DNA of 64,000 bases, from NCBI GenBank assembly GCA_026545765.1, contig CM048844.1, forward strand, positions 3,534,001-3,598,000, read 5' to 3'. This DNA comes from Plantago major. Its lineage: Eukaryota > Streptophyta > Magnoliopsida > Lamiales > Plantaginaceae. Within the stretch, counting starts at the first letter, position 1. Each line of letters opens with the position of its first letter. The notes under the pieces are model-generated. The model saw nothing but the letters and a program-made list of their open reading frames with translations, was not told the DNA's origin and did not search any database. The position numbers and the translations under genes are program-made. Below, piece after piece: positions 1 to 15,300 of this stretch.

Positions 1-2072
1 AAAATTCTAAGAATCATTATTAGCTTTAGTCCTATACAAAATGGATGGAATAAAAATTGGCTTTATATAAGGAGGAGTTGCACGTAGTGAAAGAGTTGGA
101 ATGCTCTGCAAAATTTCTCTGAGATACATATGCTAGTGAGATCAAATTTTATTGAATTAGTGTCCAATTTTTGCAAAAAACATAGTTGAATCTTACAAAA
201 ATACTGCCTAGTTTAAGCAAGCAACATTGAGTTCACTTTCATTTCATTTATATTACTTAAATGGAACAACATACGTACGCTAAACAATGAATCCGTGTGA
301 AATGATCGAATAAAAGTGGACAGAGAAATGAATCCGAGAAGACGAACCGAATGACATATATGGAGAGCATGAGAGATTACCTGACCTCATATGAGACAAT
401 ATGCGAACTGTCCAGAAAGAATCAAATAGAAAAATAATTGAAAATATGAAACAAAAAATCAAAACTATGACCGTAACTGACTCCGAGCAAAACGATAATT
501 CCATACTCACCAATCCGGTGAGGTTTGTTGTGAACTGCGGGAACTCGAATCGATTAACACTTGTAGGCGTTGTTTTAACACCATCAAACTAATTTGATCA
601 GGATCATTAATCCATGTTTCAGACATATATGTGCATCAAAATTTATGCCATTTGCTGCAAATCTTTATGATGGAAGAGTTGAAATTTGAATTAGTAGGGA
701 AAGAAATTGTAACGCTTGTTTATGAATCTTCTGACTATATAAATACCAATTTGAAGCATTTAGTTTTAAACAGATTTGGTGTGATTTACCAAGATCTTAA
801 GTGAATTATATTCGCTGTATATACTTTCCTTATAGAATACAACAATTAATTTTGAGTGAAGACTTTCTATATGTAATGGCCTATTTCTTTGGTATGATTT
901 TAGGTATATTGTTTTGAAAGATTTGGCTGGAGATTTTAAAAATTTACCAATAATAGAGAGTGATAAATGCCGAATTTGACACAATCCTACTGGTGTACAG
1001 AATAGTTACTTTTCAGTATTTCTTTCCTTGGATGCTGGCTGTTGCGGAATTCAGGAAAGTAGTATAAAAATCGATTTCATTTCCTTACCTGTAATTCTTT
1101 CGATTGTTTTGGGCTAGAAAATAGAAAATATTGAAAGAAATTATAAGAATGAATCTTTGCTTCAGTCCTATACAAAATGGATGGAATAAAAACTGGTATT
1201 TTATATATATATAGATTCTTAAATAATGAAGGTAATATTCTAATAATTGTCCACGCCAAACTTTTTGAATGCTTTAATATGATGGTGGAAAGACGATTTG
1301 TCAAAATTGAAAACATAAACTTTTGTTTGGAACGTCAAAAATTGTAAAATGAAACCTATAAATGAATGGAGGAAGTATAAACATTTAATATGTGAGAAAG
1401 GTTGACAACGCTACACAATGTAAGCACGGATATAAGGACAAACTACACCAAAACCAAAAAATGTAGCCTTTACGGATGCATATTACATGGACGTTGGCAT
1501 GTACACGCCTTATAAGGCTAGGTGAAGCTTGACACAATGAAAAAAATGCATCTGCTCCGAAGACTTCATATATTAGGACGCTTGTACTTTTATATAAAAT
1601 TAAAATAAATGGGTACAGTAAGATACAAAGATGTGATTGAAAAGTGTAACTTATACCGGGTGTGCTCTTTTATTCCTAGAATGGCTTCTTTCTTACCTGA
1701 AGAACACATTATCTGGGAGATTGAAATATCCAATGTATTTGAGCCAGAAAACAAGAATTATTTGAACCTAAGTATCAGGTACCTCGAGTAAGTTTTATAA
1801 CACGTTCTAAATCTAAATAAGATAATCAACTATCTTGTTTATTTAGAAAACTAAAAACCACATAAGCTTCTAGAGATGAAAGAGACGGACCAAGCTCTTA
1901 GAAAATCACGAGCACAAGTTTTCATCAAACTTGCAGTAACATACTTGCAACAATCACATTAATTCATGGTAGCAACAAAAAAAGCTTCTCCATCAACTAG
2001 AGGATAAGATTACAACAAAAACACTACGGACTAGTCAAATCAAATGTGACATTTAGTATGCGACATCCATAC
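1..2072. other. Intergenic, no gene recognised
   Basis: AT-rich sequence downstream of the membrane-protein gene at 2073-2804. Short open frames occur (for example 401-592 and 1609-1791, plus strand), but none has a recognisable domain, splice context or codon pattern that I can defend. The only structure seen is an imperfect repeat of about 60 bp, described separately. The stretch just below 2073 probably includes the 3' UTR of that gene. Confidence 0.6.
1163..1196. repeat. Dispersed direct repeat, second copy of 25-60
   Basis: The core 'cctatacaaaatggatgg' followed by 'aataaaaa' occurs at 27-60 and again at 1165-1196, with recognisable flanking similarity (aagaat...gcttTAGTcc versus aagaat...gcttCAGTcc) over about 60 bp. 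It could be the edge of a dispersed element present twice. No terminal inverted repeats or target duplications were found. Confidence 0.6.
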
Positions 2073-2804
2073 TTAGTCCTTATTAATCTTGCCATAATAA
2101 GCCTTGAAAGCCTTAGGCAAGTAAAAAGGCAACAAGAAACCAAACAAATTAAAGCTCCAAAACGCCAAATTTGCCAAGGCCAAGCACCTTCCAACATACA
2201 ACCTCATCTCATTCCCACCATGATCATCCACACTCACCTGACTGAACATCTCACCTCTCACCCAGTCCATAATCGTCAGAACCCGCCTCGCATTGTAAAA
2301 AACCGGGACCAAAACCCGAATCGGCTCCGAGAAACTCCCCGCAAAAATCCCTTCCATAAACACCTGGCTCGCCAACAAGAACACATGCGGCACTGCCGCC
2401 TTGATCCCTTCCTTGTCGCCTTCGAATATCCCTTCAAAAATGTAGGCTATTGGGAGGAACAGCCCGATCACCACCCCGACGAAGACGTAGACGGAGAAAA
2501 GGGAGAAAACGGCGTTGTTTTCGCCGAAAAGAAGGGGAGTGGAGCCAGGGGAGTTTGGCGGGAAGGCGAACTTGGAGATGAAGTACATGTAGGCGATGGA
2601 GAAGACGACGAAGGCGAAGTCTTCGATGGTCACCATGCCGCTGGCGGAGAGGATGACGGCGATTGCGAGGACGTTGAGCTGCCGGAAAGTGGAGAAGCCG
2701 GTGCGGTGGCGGGAGATTGGTTTCTTGGAGATGGTTTCCGGTTCAACGTGCGGTGGCTCTTGTGGGAGGCTTATATCACTTGTTGGTCCAACTCCACCTG
2801 ACAT
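2073..2804 (-). CDS. Plant-specific multi-pass membrane protein (DUF7733-type)
   Basis: Single-exon gene of 243 residues starting MSGGVGPTSDISLPQEPP. The open frame extends upstream to 3026, but the ATG at 2804 is preferred because the family's conserved N-terminus begins MSGGVG. A hydrophilic head (about residues 1-40) is followed by hydrophobic segments near residues 43-62, 66-84, 100-128, 150-170 and 212-232, so it is a polytopic membrane protein. The core 'LNVLAIAVILSASGMV' followed by 'EDFAFVVFSIAYMYF' is, as I recall, typical of a land-plant family of unknown function (Arabidopsis members such as At5g62960); that assignment is from memory. No catalytic motif is visible. It lies alone, at least 1.1 kb from the 3' end of the next gene, which is on the same strand. 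Confidence 0.82.
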   Translation of the reverse strand: MSGGVGPTSDISLPQEPPHVEPETISKKPISRHRTGFSTFRQLNVLAIAVILSASGMVTIEDFAFVVFSIAYMYFISKFAFPPNSPGSTPLLFGENNAVFSLFSVYVFVGVVIGLFLPIAYIFEGIFEGDKEGIKAAVPHVFLLASQVFMEGIFAGSFSEPIRVLVPVFYNARRVLTIMDWVRGEMFSQVSVDDHGGNEMRLYVGRCLALANLAFWSFNLFGFLLPFYLPKAFKAYYGKINKD

Positions 2805-3975
2805 CTTTTGGTTTTCTTGAACTGGTCTATCAAACTTGAACTGGTGTATTGTTGTGAAGAAGAAGAAGATGGTTAGGGGCATGTTGTGGTTCTGAAAGGA
2901 AGTAAATTTGGGGAGGAGAAAAGAAATTAGCATGGTACACGTGGCGTGTGGTGAGATTAGCACTAGGACTACGTGTCTACTGCCCTGCAAAACCAGCTCA
3001 ACTTTGCATCTGACATTTCCAGTCATTTGAGGTCTATGTAATTTCTACTCCCGTAGCTTCATGCTCTAGAGTAGACGTAAAGTTTAAAGCACATAAGATG
3101 GATATACTTACAACTTAGGATTGACTTCAGTTTTGGGTACATACGACAGAAGACGTTCGACGGCAAGGAGTATTATTTTAAATAACAAAGCCTATAATTT
3201 CATCCATATATGTTTTAGAATGTCACCGGAAAATAATTGACAAATGTCAATATGTCCCTTGACATGATCGAACTATCAATCACCGATGTAACCGTCTCGA
3301 CAAACAACACTATATTATCTCCCATCCTGAGTGAGGGTTTGTCAGATGACAGGGGTTTGATCATTGATCTCACCCTCTCACTTTAGAGTCTCACTATAAA
3401 GGGTGAGATTGATGTTTAAACCCCTCGTGTATAAAATTTTCCCTCGGTCAGACTGCCCTGCTCACACACAATGGTGATCAACATGATATATTGGAACAAA
3501 ACATGCACCGTGCATACAGAAATCAAATATCACAACTCACAAGCCACGAAAAACCAAACATAATAAAACGAACAAATTATCAAGAAAACAATCTGTAACA
3601 AGCAACTCCAAAAACAGGAGACGTTTTTCTAAACAAAGAATGTGGTTTCCAGTGGGTTTCTCAACCAATACTGTAGTTTCATCAATACTGTAACAACTGG
3701 GATTTTCTCCGGAACTATATCACAGAGCAGAAGACATCTGGTAGATGTCATACAGCCTTGACCAATTCGCGAGCATACAGCCCCAAAATATCACAGCAAT
3801 ATACCACTGAGAAATCATGAAAAGAAAAACTATATCCTGTCCAGAAACGACTAGAGAGAATCATACTCCGATTTTGTCGGCTAACTCAAGACCACTGGTG
3901 AAAACTGGTACCTCTGCTACCGCTTTTAAAGTTTTTTTACTAAACAAACTGTGCATACTGTTATCTTTCTTCATC
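2805..3975. other. Intergenic spacer with short inverted repeat
   Basis: This is the promoter side of the gene ending at 2073 and the 3' side of the zinc-finger gene. A 24-bp imperfect inverted repeat (gggtttgatcattgatctca at about 3353-3376, and its reverse form at about 3397-3420) could form a hairpin. The remainder is AT-rich with no coding signal recognised. Confidence 0.5.
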
Positions 3976-6900
3976 CTATGCTTTTTGTTTCGGTATGTAT
4001 ATAACTTTCTGCTGTTCCTTTTCCAGCTTCTTTTTCCTATAGTTGACCTTACCTTTCCTACCGACCTTGTTCTCTGCATTACCAACAACATTGGGATTCT
4101 GGGTAGTTGATGCATGTGAGTCTGCAATGGAACCACCAGGCTCAGGTGGTGAGGAAAGCACTAGCTTCACATGGTCCCCCGAGATGGCTTCTTTCCACCC
4201 TGCACGCGTAATACAATGATTTGTGTCAGACATATAAAATGAGCACTATGAACAATGAAATATCAGAAGCGATATGCTTGACCAAAACAAGTTTATCTAG
4301 ACATTGTGGTTGCTATTCATCACATCACCAGGAAAGTTGCAATGAATGCACTCAGCTGCATGTAAAATATCTTGGGAGTAAATGAAAAATATGTTTCACA
4401 GGGAAATGTAAGTGGGGGCATGAAATTTTTCCACATACGCAAGCTACCATAAAATATGATGAAATTTAACCACAAGGTATATGATTTAACTATAAAAACA
4501 AGTATAGGAAGAACTTTTGAGCAAAGTACGAGAGACATACTTCTAGCTAAAAATTCTTGGGCAGTTTTGCTGCAAAATGGCAAATTTCCTTGTTTGACAT
4601 CTCCATCTGACAGTACAAGATGCTCTTCCGCATTACCGAAGTCATTGTTGGTGGGCTCTGACAGCACACAATTTTCTGCCGACAAACTCTGGTCACGAGC
4701 CTCATCCAAAACAGCACCTCCTTCCAAATTCTTGTTATCCTTATTGGCTGGCAAGGAGCTTTTATTTCCACCACGGCTCACGGGCCTCCATTGCTTAGAA
4801 GCCACCCGTTTAGGGGCAGGATGAAGAGAATCATCCCTGGTTGGCTTTTCTACAACATTCTTCTCTTGCTTCGAAACACAACTTTTCAGTACAATAGGAA
4901 TAGACCCGATCATCACCTGCTCACACTCGGTCTCTTCGAAATGTGGAGTGGTTTTATCCTCTAAAGCAGGTGGCTTCAACTCAGTCTCTTCGATCTGTGG
5001 AGTGGCTTCTTCCTCTAAAGCTGGTGGCTTCAACTCGGTATCTTTAATCTGTAGAGTGACTTCTTCCGCTAAAGCAGCTGGCTTCAACTCGGCCTCTTCG
5101 ATCTCTGGAGTGGATTCTTCCTCTATAGCGGGTGGCTTCAATTCGGTCTCTTCGATCTCTGAAGTAACTTCTTCCTCTAAAGCTGGTGGCTTCAACTCGG
5201 TCTCTTCGATCTGTGGAGTGGTTTCTTTCTCTAAAGCTGGTGTCGTCAACTCTGGCTGTCCGATCTGTGGAGTGGTTTCTTTCTCTAAAACTGGTGGCTT
5301 CAAGCTGTTTGCATCATCCTCAACTTTGTATTTCTTTGTCCAGACTCGGATTCCGTTCTTTTGAGCCCAGTTTCTAGAAGGGCCTTGCTGGTATGCTAGT
5401 TCACGTTTAAACATATGATGATTTTGTCCTAGTCGGGATCTGCCTCTACCCATCCGTTGTGACTTTGGAACTTGCCAGCGGTTGGTGGCCAACTGTCTAG
5501 GCCCAGTTGTAATTTGGGATTCAATGGTCCCAGTATCATCTTGACTAATTTGCTGAAGTTGTGCTTCAATGTCTGTGTCTGATTCAAATTGCAAGGATTC
5601 CAATAAAGAATCTTGATTTGAGGGTGTATTGGGTAAACTAGAAGCGAGATCAAGAGGGAATGAAAGATCACGAGTTCCAGCAGAGACTGGGGCATCCAAC
5701 GAATCAACAACATTGGACACTTCATAGTTGTCATAAATCTCCTTCTCTCTGTGTTCCTTCCGACGAAGCTTTTTCTGTCTTTTCTTCTCCAAAATGTCTG
5801 CTTGCCTAGATGCATATTAAGACAAATTATCAGAGAAGGGAAAAAACAAACTCTGGGACAAAATATTGGACAAACCCATCATCGTCTCGCAAAAACTGAA
5901 TTCAAGTCTATTCAGCAGACGTTATAGAATTGATACCACAACCATATTTCAATTTATTGTGTAATGAAAAAAAAGCTCCTTTAGCACTCTAATTATGGAT
6001 ACGGAAGACTGTTGTGCACACCACCTATCCCCACAGATCCCACCATACACACACACACACACGCTTACACCCCCTAATAGGGGGCATTAAAATATATGAT
6101 TATAAACGCAGAAAAATGAAGAGCTTCACAATTGGTAGAATGTATGATAAAGCTAAACCTTATCTTATCTATAACTGATGTAACAGTGAAATTGATATGA
6201 CAATGTCCAGAACATCAAATCTACCTAAATATGTATGCAACTGCCTACAAGAATAGACATCAACTGAATATGCAACTATGCAAGTAACTGTTCTAGAGAA
6301 CCTACCTTTTTTGAGCAGCTTCCTCCTCTTCCACAAGTAGCTTCTGCAATCTTAAAGCCTCAGCATCTTTTTCAGCAAACCATGCTTTTACCTTGTTACA
6401 AATAGAAATAACTTGTCAGATCAATTATTTGGAACATAAGATGACACTTGACAGATCTCCGAGCTATGCCCCAGAAGAAAGGACTAATAAAAAGAAGTGT
6501 TCTGTTAAAGATGAAACACACATAAATTGGCAGGTATAAGAGCTAAACATAGTCACGGCTGAATAAGAGATAGGTAGAAGTGAATAATACCAGCTGCAGT
6601 TCAAAAAGGAAGCCAGTACTAGCAACCAAGTTCTTCAAGTCCAGGAGATTAACAGATTCTCCCTCAAAAATATGTTTCCCCACGGACTCAGCTGTGCCAG
6701 CACATAAAAATGTTCCCTCAGCAGCAGTATCAAGGATCCTAAACAATTCATATGCTTTTGGTAGTCCAGAATGCCTTGTTTTAATAATTTCCTGAAAATA
6801 AAGGAATATATGAAAACAAAGGCTATGATGTCATTAACAGGCAGGGGTTATTTGGCCTGGTGGTGCTATGAACTAATAACAAGGCGCTGCTCACCAAAAG

Positions 6901-8993
6901 AGTAGATCCGGCCTTCACATAAGCCTCCGCAAAGGACCAAATCGCTGATGTTCGGAGAGAGGAAGCCAAAGCATCTATAACTTTTGGTCCAGGAACTTCC
7001 TGAAGAGAATAATGCAAAAACACATCAAGTTTATATCTGCATATAACTCAAAACGACAAGATGTGAATACCACCTATTTCATAACTGACTACGAGATAAG
7101 TACTGTTATAAAGTTGCAAGAAATCTTATTACAAGTAGTTACAATGAATTGGATTGAACAGAAATATGGAAACAGTCATCCAACCTTTAATAAAATTAGG
7201 TAGCAAGCAATAGTAATGGGAAAAAAAAAAAAAAAAGTTATCCACAATCCACATGCCTGGATGGTGATTTATAAACATAAAAATGTATATAGAGAATAAA
7301 ATAAGGATTCACACAGCTCACACTGAGCTAAAACATTACTCTGTACACATTATAACAGTACAGCACGGAACGAGTAACTCCCTTGACAGTAGACTCTTTA
7401 GATTTTAGGTTGCACTTAATTCAAACTATAACAAAACAAATAAGAATGGCAGTTAAGATCACCTTTAGCATCAAACCCTTAAACGACAATAACTCTTCAG
7501 CTTCCTCCCATGACAGCTGCAATCCAAACAGCAATTATAGTCAGGGATACAATGGAGAAGGTGACAACATAGTAAATGGGCAAGAAATCTGATTACCTTG
7601 TCCCAAAATGCAGCCAATGTGTCCCTGCTTATGCGACACTCCTACACATGCACACAATTATGAGATTTTAGAGATTGTAGCAATATAAAAAATTTAAACT
7701 TAAGATCAAACACCATCATAATAACAATCCAATCATCAACAAAAAATCACTGTGTGCTTATGAAGCATTCAACAGCTAAATACCGTATTGGCATTTAAAA
7801 TTCGACTATGCACTCTAATATGTCTCCGGTAGTTAATTGGTGAATAGAACTGCTGGGTACACTTCCCGCACTTCAGCATCTCAACTCTTGCAGTCAAAAA
7901 TGGCCAGCCGTGGAGATCTGTGATATAAAAATTAGAAGATCAAGTAAAAGCCGACATTCCATATACAGATTTTTAGACATGTATACTTTTCTACTCAACA
8001 GATGGAGTAATAGCATATATATATAATATATATAAACTAATGAACATCAAAATCCGATCTGCAAGGCCAACAAAAAATAGCACAAAACTTTTACACATTA
8101 GACTCAAATACATGTCAGACAACCTATATAGGATCCAAGAGGAACATGGCAAAAACTTATAGCTAAGAATACAAACAGAAACCATGAAAAAACATTTCAC
8201 TAAACCACACCTTGGTAAAACAAATTTCAATTCTCTCTCACCCGTGTGATCCCGCTTTAATCGTTAGCCACCAAAAGAGTGGAGCTACAGATGCCAAGGT
8301 TTCCAGGAATAACTAAAGTGGACAGGGTGAGGTTGTGAGTGACCGTGGTCAAATGAACGGCAGGCTTGGCTTGTAAAGTGAAGTAATGAGAATAAATATC
8401 AAAAGATTTGACGTTGAGGTCGATATAAGAGAGCCCTAGATTTTCTCTTTTAAGGACTACCTACCATGGGCTTTGGCACGTAGCCCAACTGATGAGAGCT
8501 GCAAAAATATCTATTGGGCCTTAGCTTGGGAACAACAAATGGATATAATCGTGTTCACGTGTGTACATTGCCAGAATACTGGTTTACATTTATTTTTGCA
8601 ATCTAAGTAGATATAGTTGTGCCCCATATCAATGCCCCACTTGGCACGTGCACGTGCACAAGTTCCACTACATAGGTCATTCCTTTTCAGCAGATGGAAA
8701 ACAAAGTTTTGAACAACAAAATGAGACGGTTACGGCATAAGATACAATCCATCATTAGTTACTTCAACAAATACTTTGGGTATCATGACTTAAATCAAAA
8801 TATGATGTGAACCTGGTTGGTCCAAGCCATTAAGAAGCTGAATCCACTGCACTGGACTATCACTAGTTCTTGAGAAAGGGAGAAGATGATCCCTGCCGAT
8901 AGCTTGTTTGATCAAAGTGTCGAGGGCATCTGACCCTTCTTCTGGTATCATTGAACTGAGAGCTCCACCTGTGCTGAGAGTCCCGACAGGCAT
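3976..8993 (-). CDS. C2H2 zinc-finger and coiled-coil protein, function unknown
   Basis: Nine coding exons, spliced in frame to 764 residues: 8993-8813, 7917-7784, 7641-7597, 7516-7463, 6999-6895, 6791-6591, 6391-6306, 5805-4541, 4199-3976. Start MPVGTLSTGG is the first ATG after the leader exon. Residues about 77-97 form a perfect C2H2 finger (C-x2-C-x12-H-x3-H: KCGKC...HIRVH) right after a DLHGWPFLTARVEM stretch. Residues 241-290 are a charged helix (AEKDAEALRLQKLLVEEEEA, then KKRQKKLRRKEHREKE), likely coiled coil and a nuclear signal. Residues 437-562 are seven tandem 18-residue repeats. The C-terminus is basic (VNYRKKKLEKEQQK). The architecture suggests a nuclear nucleic-acid-binding protein, but I do not recognise a named homologue. 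Splice phases match at every junction. Transcription starts near 10.5 kb. Confidence 0.85.
4926..5303 (-). repeat. In-frame coding minisatellite, 7 x 54 bp
   Basis: Inside the large exon of the zinc-finger gene, seven tandem 54-bp units encode an 18-residue repeat with consensus LKPPALEEEATPQIEETE. The unit length is a multiple of three, so copy number can change without breaking the frame. Units differ at a few positions (e.g. LTTPALEKE, LKPPAIEEE, LKPAALAEE), which indicates some age. The encoded segment is very acidic and probably disordered. Confidence 0.92.
8641..8670. promoter_or_regulatory. Overlapping G-box cluster inside an intron
   Basis: The sequence ggcacgtgcacgtgcac within the 7918-8812 intron of the zinc-finger gene contains two CACGTG cores sharing flanks. 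CACGTG is the binding core for plant bZIP and bHLH factors. Its position in an intron makes a regulatory role only a possibility. Confidence 0.3.
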
Positions 8994-9019
8994 AGGCTTG
9001 CAACTCCCAATGGCGAAGA

Positions 9020-10560
9020 TCTTAGATAAGAAACCAATTTAATATTATAGAAACATAGGCAAACATTCTGAGAAATTAATTGAATTTAACTAGAAGCATC
9101 CATATCATACAAGTAATAGCATATTTTACAAAAAGACTACATTTTATTATGAACGAGTCATAGTTTTATGGACATATAGTCTGATTAGCAGCTGGAAAAA
9201 AGATAGCATTTGTTCATAGATGTACGTACTTGAAGTATTGACTATGATTGGTGATTACTACTTACAAAGGAGTTACAGTTATATGGGCACGCATTATTTA
9301 TATAGCAGCTCTCAGTACTTCTGCAGCAATATGTGTAATTTAAAAATACTAGTTACACGCTGTGCTAGTGCCATAAATATAAATAAGATTAAGATCATAA
9401 AAATCTCAAATAGCCTTCCAAGTTTGGTCTTGCTAACAGAGTAGAAAAGTTTATGTTCTTTAGTTTATCTTCTGTCAACTATTTTATGCATCATTCAATA
9501 GATTCGTTAATATGAAGAAAAAAAAAATAAAAGCGAGGTAAAATCAGATAAATATCCATTTCACGCACGTAACCCATCCACTCCGTCACATGAATTTCCA
9601 TTAACATTTATTCAAAGTTAGCCCAAAATCTTAAATCAATAAGCTTCAATAGCATGTCCTCCAGTATAAAAGTAGATACAATTTCCATAACTGCATGAAA
9701 TCTAATAAATACTGGCTAGCATCCCAAAAGCCCTACCTAAAACCTTTCTGCACGTGAGCTAACACCTTCTTTTCAGATAAAAACATTGTTTGCATTTCAA
9801 AAGGCACCAAATTCATTTTATCATGCGCGCCTCACATCCACACATCGTGATCACACCTCAAACAGCAGAAGAAAAAAGAAAAAAAAAGGCAAGCATATAT
9901 CTTGAAACATCTAAATCAAGTAATCAACAACTGGTTCTACATTCACAACCTCAAACAGCGAGAAAAGGAAAAGAAAAAAAAAAAAGCAAGCATATACCTT
10001 CAAACATCTAAATCATGTGATCAATAACCGATTCTACATTCTCAACTCTTGAAAACTTAGCTAACAACAGATCCAGTTTTGCATGGATTTCAATTCCAAC
10101 ACATCAATACACCTACCAAACACCATTACACCGAAATAAACTCATACAACAATTCTTCATAATTCGCATAAAGGAAAATCAATCACTGGCAGAAAAGAGC
10201 CAAAAATGCAGGCAAAAGCAAAAACATCACTGCCAGAACTCAAAAGGATCACTGACAAGTACAAACAATCAACAAATGCCGAATTGATTTTCACCGTTAA
10301 TGCTACAATCAGAGGTATATAAGTAAACAAGAATGTAAATTGCGAAAGCAAAAAACCGTAATTAGGGTTTGAGGAAAATGATCTACGATGTAACATTAAC
10401 AGGTGAGCTCACTCACCAGACGGAGATCGGAGATTGATCGTATAACCGGCGTATTGATACGGCTCGAGTGTAGGTACAGCTAGAGAGAGAAGAAGAGTCG
10501 GCGAATTTGCCAAATCCTTGGAGAGAGAAAAATCAGAGAGGGTATATATAGATTGGAAAG
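9020..10560 (-). promoter_or_regulatory. Promoter, leader exon and leader intron of the zinc-finger gene
   Basis: On the minus strand a TATA box (tatatatacc complement, 10541-10550) precedes a non-coding leader exon that ends at 10417 with a strong donor (TCTG|GTGAGTGAG). The leader intron then runs 10416-9021 to an acceptor (ctaag|ATCTTCG), 27 bases before the start codon. The leader is rich in CT and AGAGAG tracts. The whole leader and its donor recur upstream of the adenylate kinase gene. Confidence 0.7.
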
Positions 10561-10730
10561 GAAGAAGGTGAAGAGAAAAGGAGTGATGAAAAGAGAATGA
10601 ATGAGAAAAAGGAAATTAAAAAGGAAAAGTGTTTTGTTTTTTTATTTTTGCTAGAATATTATCAAAATTGAGGAACCCTTTTGTAAAATAATTTTGTTGG
10701 TCAAGATTTGGGGTGTTATTTGGAAGGTAA
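10340..10730 (-). repeat. Duplicated promoter/leader module, copy A
   Basis: The segment 10340-10550 (leader exon, splice donor, start of intron) and the upstream segment 10620-10730 match 15110-15290 and 15460-15590 in the same orientation and order. Shared landmarks include gatcgtataaccggcgtatt, agctagagagagaagaagag, and upstream ttggtcaagatttggggtgt. Copy A alone has the TATA box and the segment 10555-10615, which includes agtgatgaaaagagaatgaa. Confidence 0.9.
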
Positions 10731-11452
10731 GTAATAACAATACCAATTTTCATGAGAGCGGTATGCATGCTTGAAGAAATAGAAGATAGGAGCGCGGTAG
10801 TTTAATTACGAGTAATAACCAGTTTGAAATAATGTGGTTTAGTAAGGAAATGAAATGGAGAAACGTTTAGTGGGAGTTACAGTTTGAGTTTAGGTGTTGG
10901 AGAATATGCGGAAGGAAATAAATTTATGAGAAAGATTCGTTAACTGGATGTGAAAATGTTGAACGACGGTGTGTGGTCGAGTTGAAAAGTAGTATGACGA
11001 TTAACGAGTTATACGTTAAATGACCCGAAATGATCGTAAAAGTGAAACAAAAAGTAATTAATTGTAGTAGTTCAGATACAATGAGAAGTAAGCAACTCAT
11101 GAATGAACCATAAATTTGATTGTTAGAATATGTGTAACACCTCGAAAACTACACTAATTCATAAAGTGATAAAGGCGTTAAATCAACAACGAATAGACAT
11201 TCCAAATAAAAAAAATTAAAAAAAAAAACCAAACGAGCTTAAAAACTAACATAAATCTTGCGAAAAATACAATTTTCAAAAGCAACGGTACGGTAACTAG
11301 ACACGTTATTGTAATTTTAGATTGATTTCTTACTAGTCGATTCCTTATTCAGGAACACTGCATTTCGAGATCTATACATGGACCGATAATGATACTCATT
11401 ACTGACCCACACACGTCTCATTGGTATGACATTGTCCAAACTCTGGATTACT

Positions 11453-11622
11453 TTGATGAGGCTGGTCAATGTAGGTATTTTGTGCACACAAGCATCCCCA
11501 GGGTTACGCCCTCCAATGTCTCGTGTTGTGGCAATGCTTACCGGGGATATCGAGGTCTCATCGGTGACTACAAGACATGGCTACCTGACGGACTGGAAGT
11601 TCACTGATGCAACTTTCATGAG
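11453..11622 (+). pseudogene. LRR receptor-like kinase fragment (subfamily VIII), C-terminal end of kinase
   Basis: A frame beginning near 11453 reads RLVNVGILCTQASPGLRPP, then MSRVVAMLTGDIEV and HGYLTDWKF. This is the diagnostic end of the kinase domain of plant LRR-VIII receptor kinases (typically LLCTQASP..RPPMSRVVAMLTGD, GYLTDWKF). No other kinase subdomains are found nearby, so it is an isolated relic of about 170 bp. It may share ancestry with the larger decayed copy at 31.5-32.8 kb, although the two cover different parts of the gene. Confidence 0.8.
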
Positions 11623-11639
11623 TTAGATTGCTAGTTCCA

Positions 11640-12600
11640 TTCATGCTGACACCGGTGATGATCATACACATATGTCTACTACTGGTATAACCACATTAAC
11701 GTATACGACATATTCACCAGAAAAAACCCATGCTTTCATGAGATAGGTTCTTCCCTAGGGAAGATGAAGAGCTATAAATGTCCACAATATTAATTGTTCT
11801 TCTTTTTCTTTTTTTTATTATGCTTAATGGAAACGAAGAAACATTGAACATAATATAATTTTATTCCATGCTAATGCAAATATGTAAGGAACATGTGTAT
11901 TTTGTACAACTTGTGAATTCATATGATGTGCCACAAGTCCACAAAGGACCACATTTGCTCCGATCTTGGCAAATTCTGGCTCGTTAAGCCATTGTCCTCT
12001 TGTTCCGATGGTGGCGCATGATTATGTGTTTATTATTTGTATCCCCGACTGTGATGCAAGATCATTTACTTGTGAGAATTAGTAAGCTCTGGATAAGTAG
12101 AAGAATCCTCTTGTAAAATACTTGATTTTTCTAAATTATATGAAATCACTTGGCTAGTCAAACTGTACCATTTTCACTAATAGTCAAATGAGCCAAACTT
12201 ATGTTTTCCGTTCCTGTCAAGTGATAAACTTGCAACTCAAAATTGGCAAGTAAATAAACTTTCTTTCAAGTTAACAAAAATTCGATTCATATCACCTCGC
12301 AGCATGGATATCTTCAGCTCTGAGAATCTCAAAGTATGAAATCATTTGGAGGATCTAAGAAGAACGATTTTGCCCTTGTGGCTAACAAAATTACATCTCT
12401 CATTGTGTTCCACTCTAACAGGCAGCTACCATCAAGAACTATGTTTATTAAAAATTTAAAATAAGTCACTTGAGCATGAAAATAAGTCATGTAACAACTG
12501 GTATTACCAGTGCCTCAAGCAAAAATGCCACAAATTTGTCATTTGTAATCTAACAATGAATCAAAACACAATGACCAAAGGGCCAGAGATTGTGGTGTTT
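11640..12600. other. Spacer downstream of the adenylate kinase gene
   Basis: AT-rich, with no coding signal recognised. It must include the 3' UTR of the minus-strand adenylate kinase gene near 12600, but I see no single convincing polyadenylation signal. Confidence 0.4.
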
Positions 12601-12633
12601 ATTGTTTAGTCAGGAAAGAATGAAACTCTTTTG

Positions 12634-15057
<2,424 letters not shown>

Positions 15058-15300
15058 AGTCTGCAAATCGATTGGTGATGAGAAAGATGTGAATAGAAGA
15101 AGAATAGTCGGCGAATTTCGAAAGCAAAAACCGTAATTGAGGAGACATTAACAAGTGAGCTCACTCACCGGACAGAGATCGGCGATTGATCGTATAACCG
15201 GCGTATTGATACAGCTCGACTGTAGTTACAGCTAGAGAGAGAAGAAGAGTCCACAAATTTGCCAGGGAGAGAGAAAAATCAGATAGGACTGTTTCACCGT
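15058..15300 (-). promoter_or_regulatory. Leader exon and leader intron of the adenylate kinase gene
   Basis: On the minus strand a CT-rich leader exon ends at 15169 with donor CCG|GTGAGTGAG. A 108-bp intron ends at 15061 (tttgcag|ACTATGG), three bases before the start codon. Unlike copy A I see no TATA box just upstream, because the segment that carries it there is missing here. Confidence 0.7.

Noticed and set aside
2046..2801. Long plus-strand open frame of 251 codons
   Set aside because: It is antisense to the membrane-protein gene and reads as biased charged sequence (DEDVDGEKGENG), a shadow of the real frame.
4948..5364. Plus-strand open frame with serine-rich repeats
   Set aside because: It is the antisense of the 54-bp coding repeats. 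The minus frame is supported by splicing and by the upstream domains.
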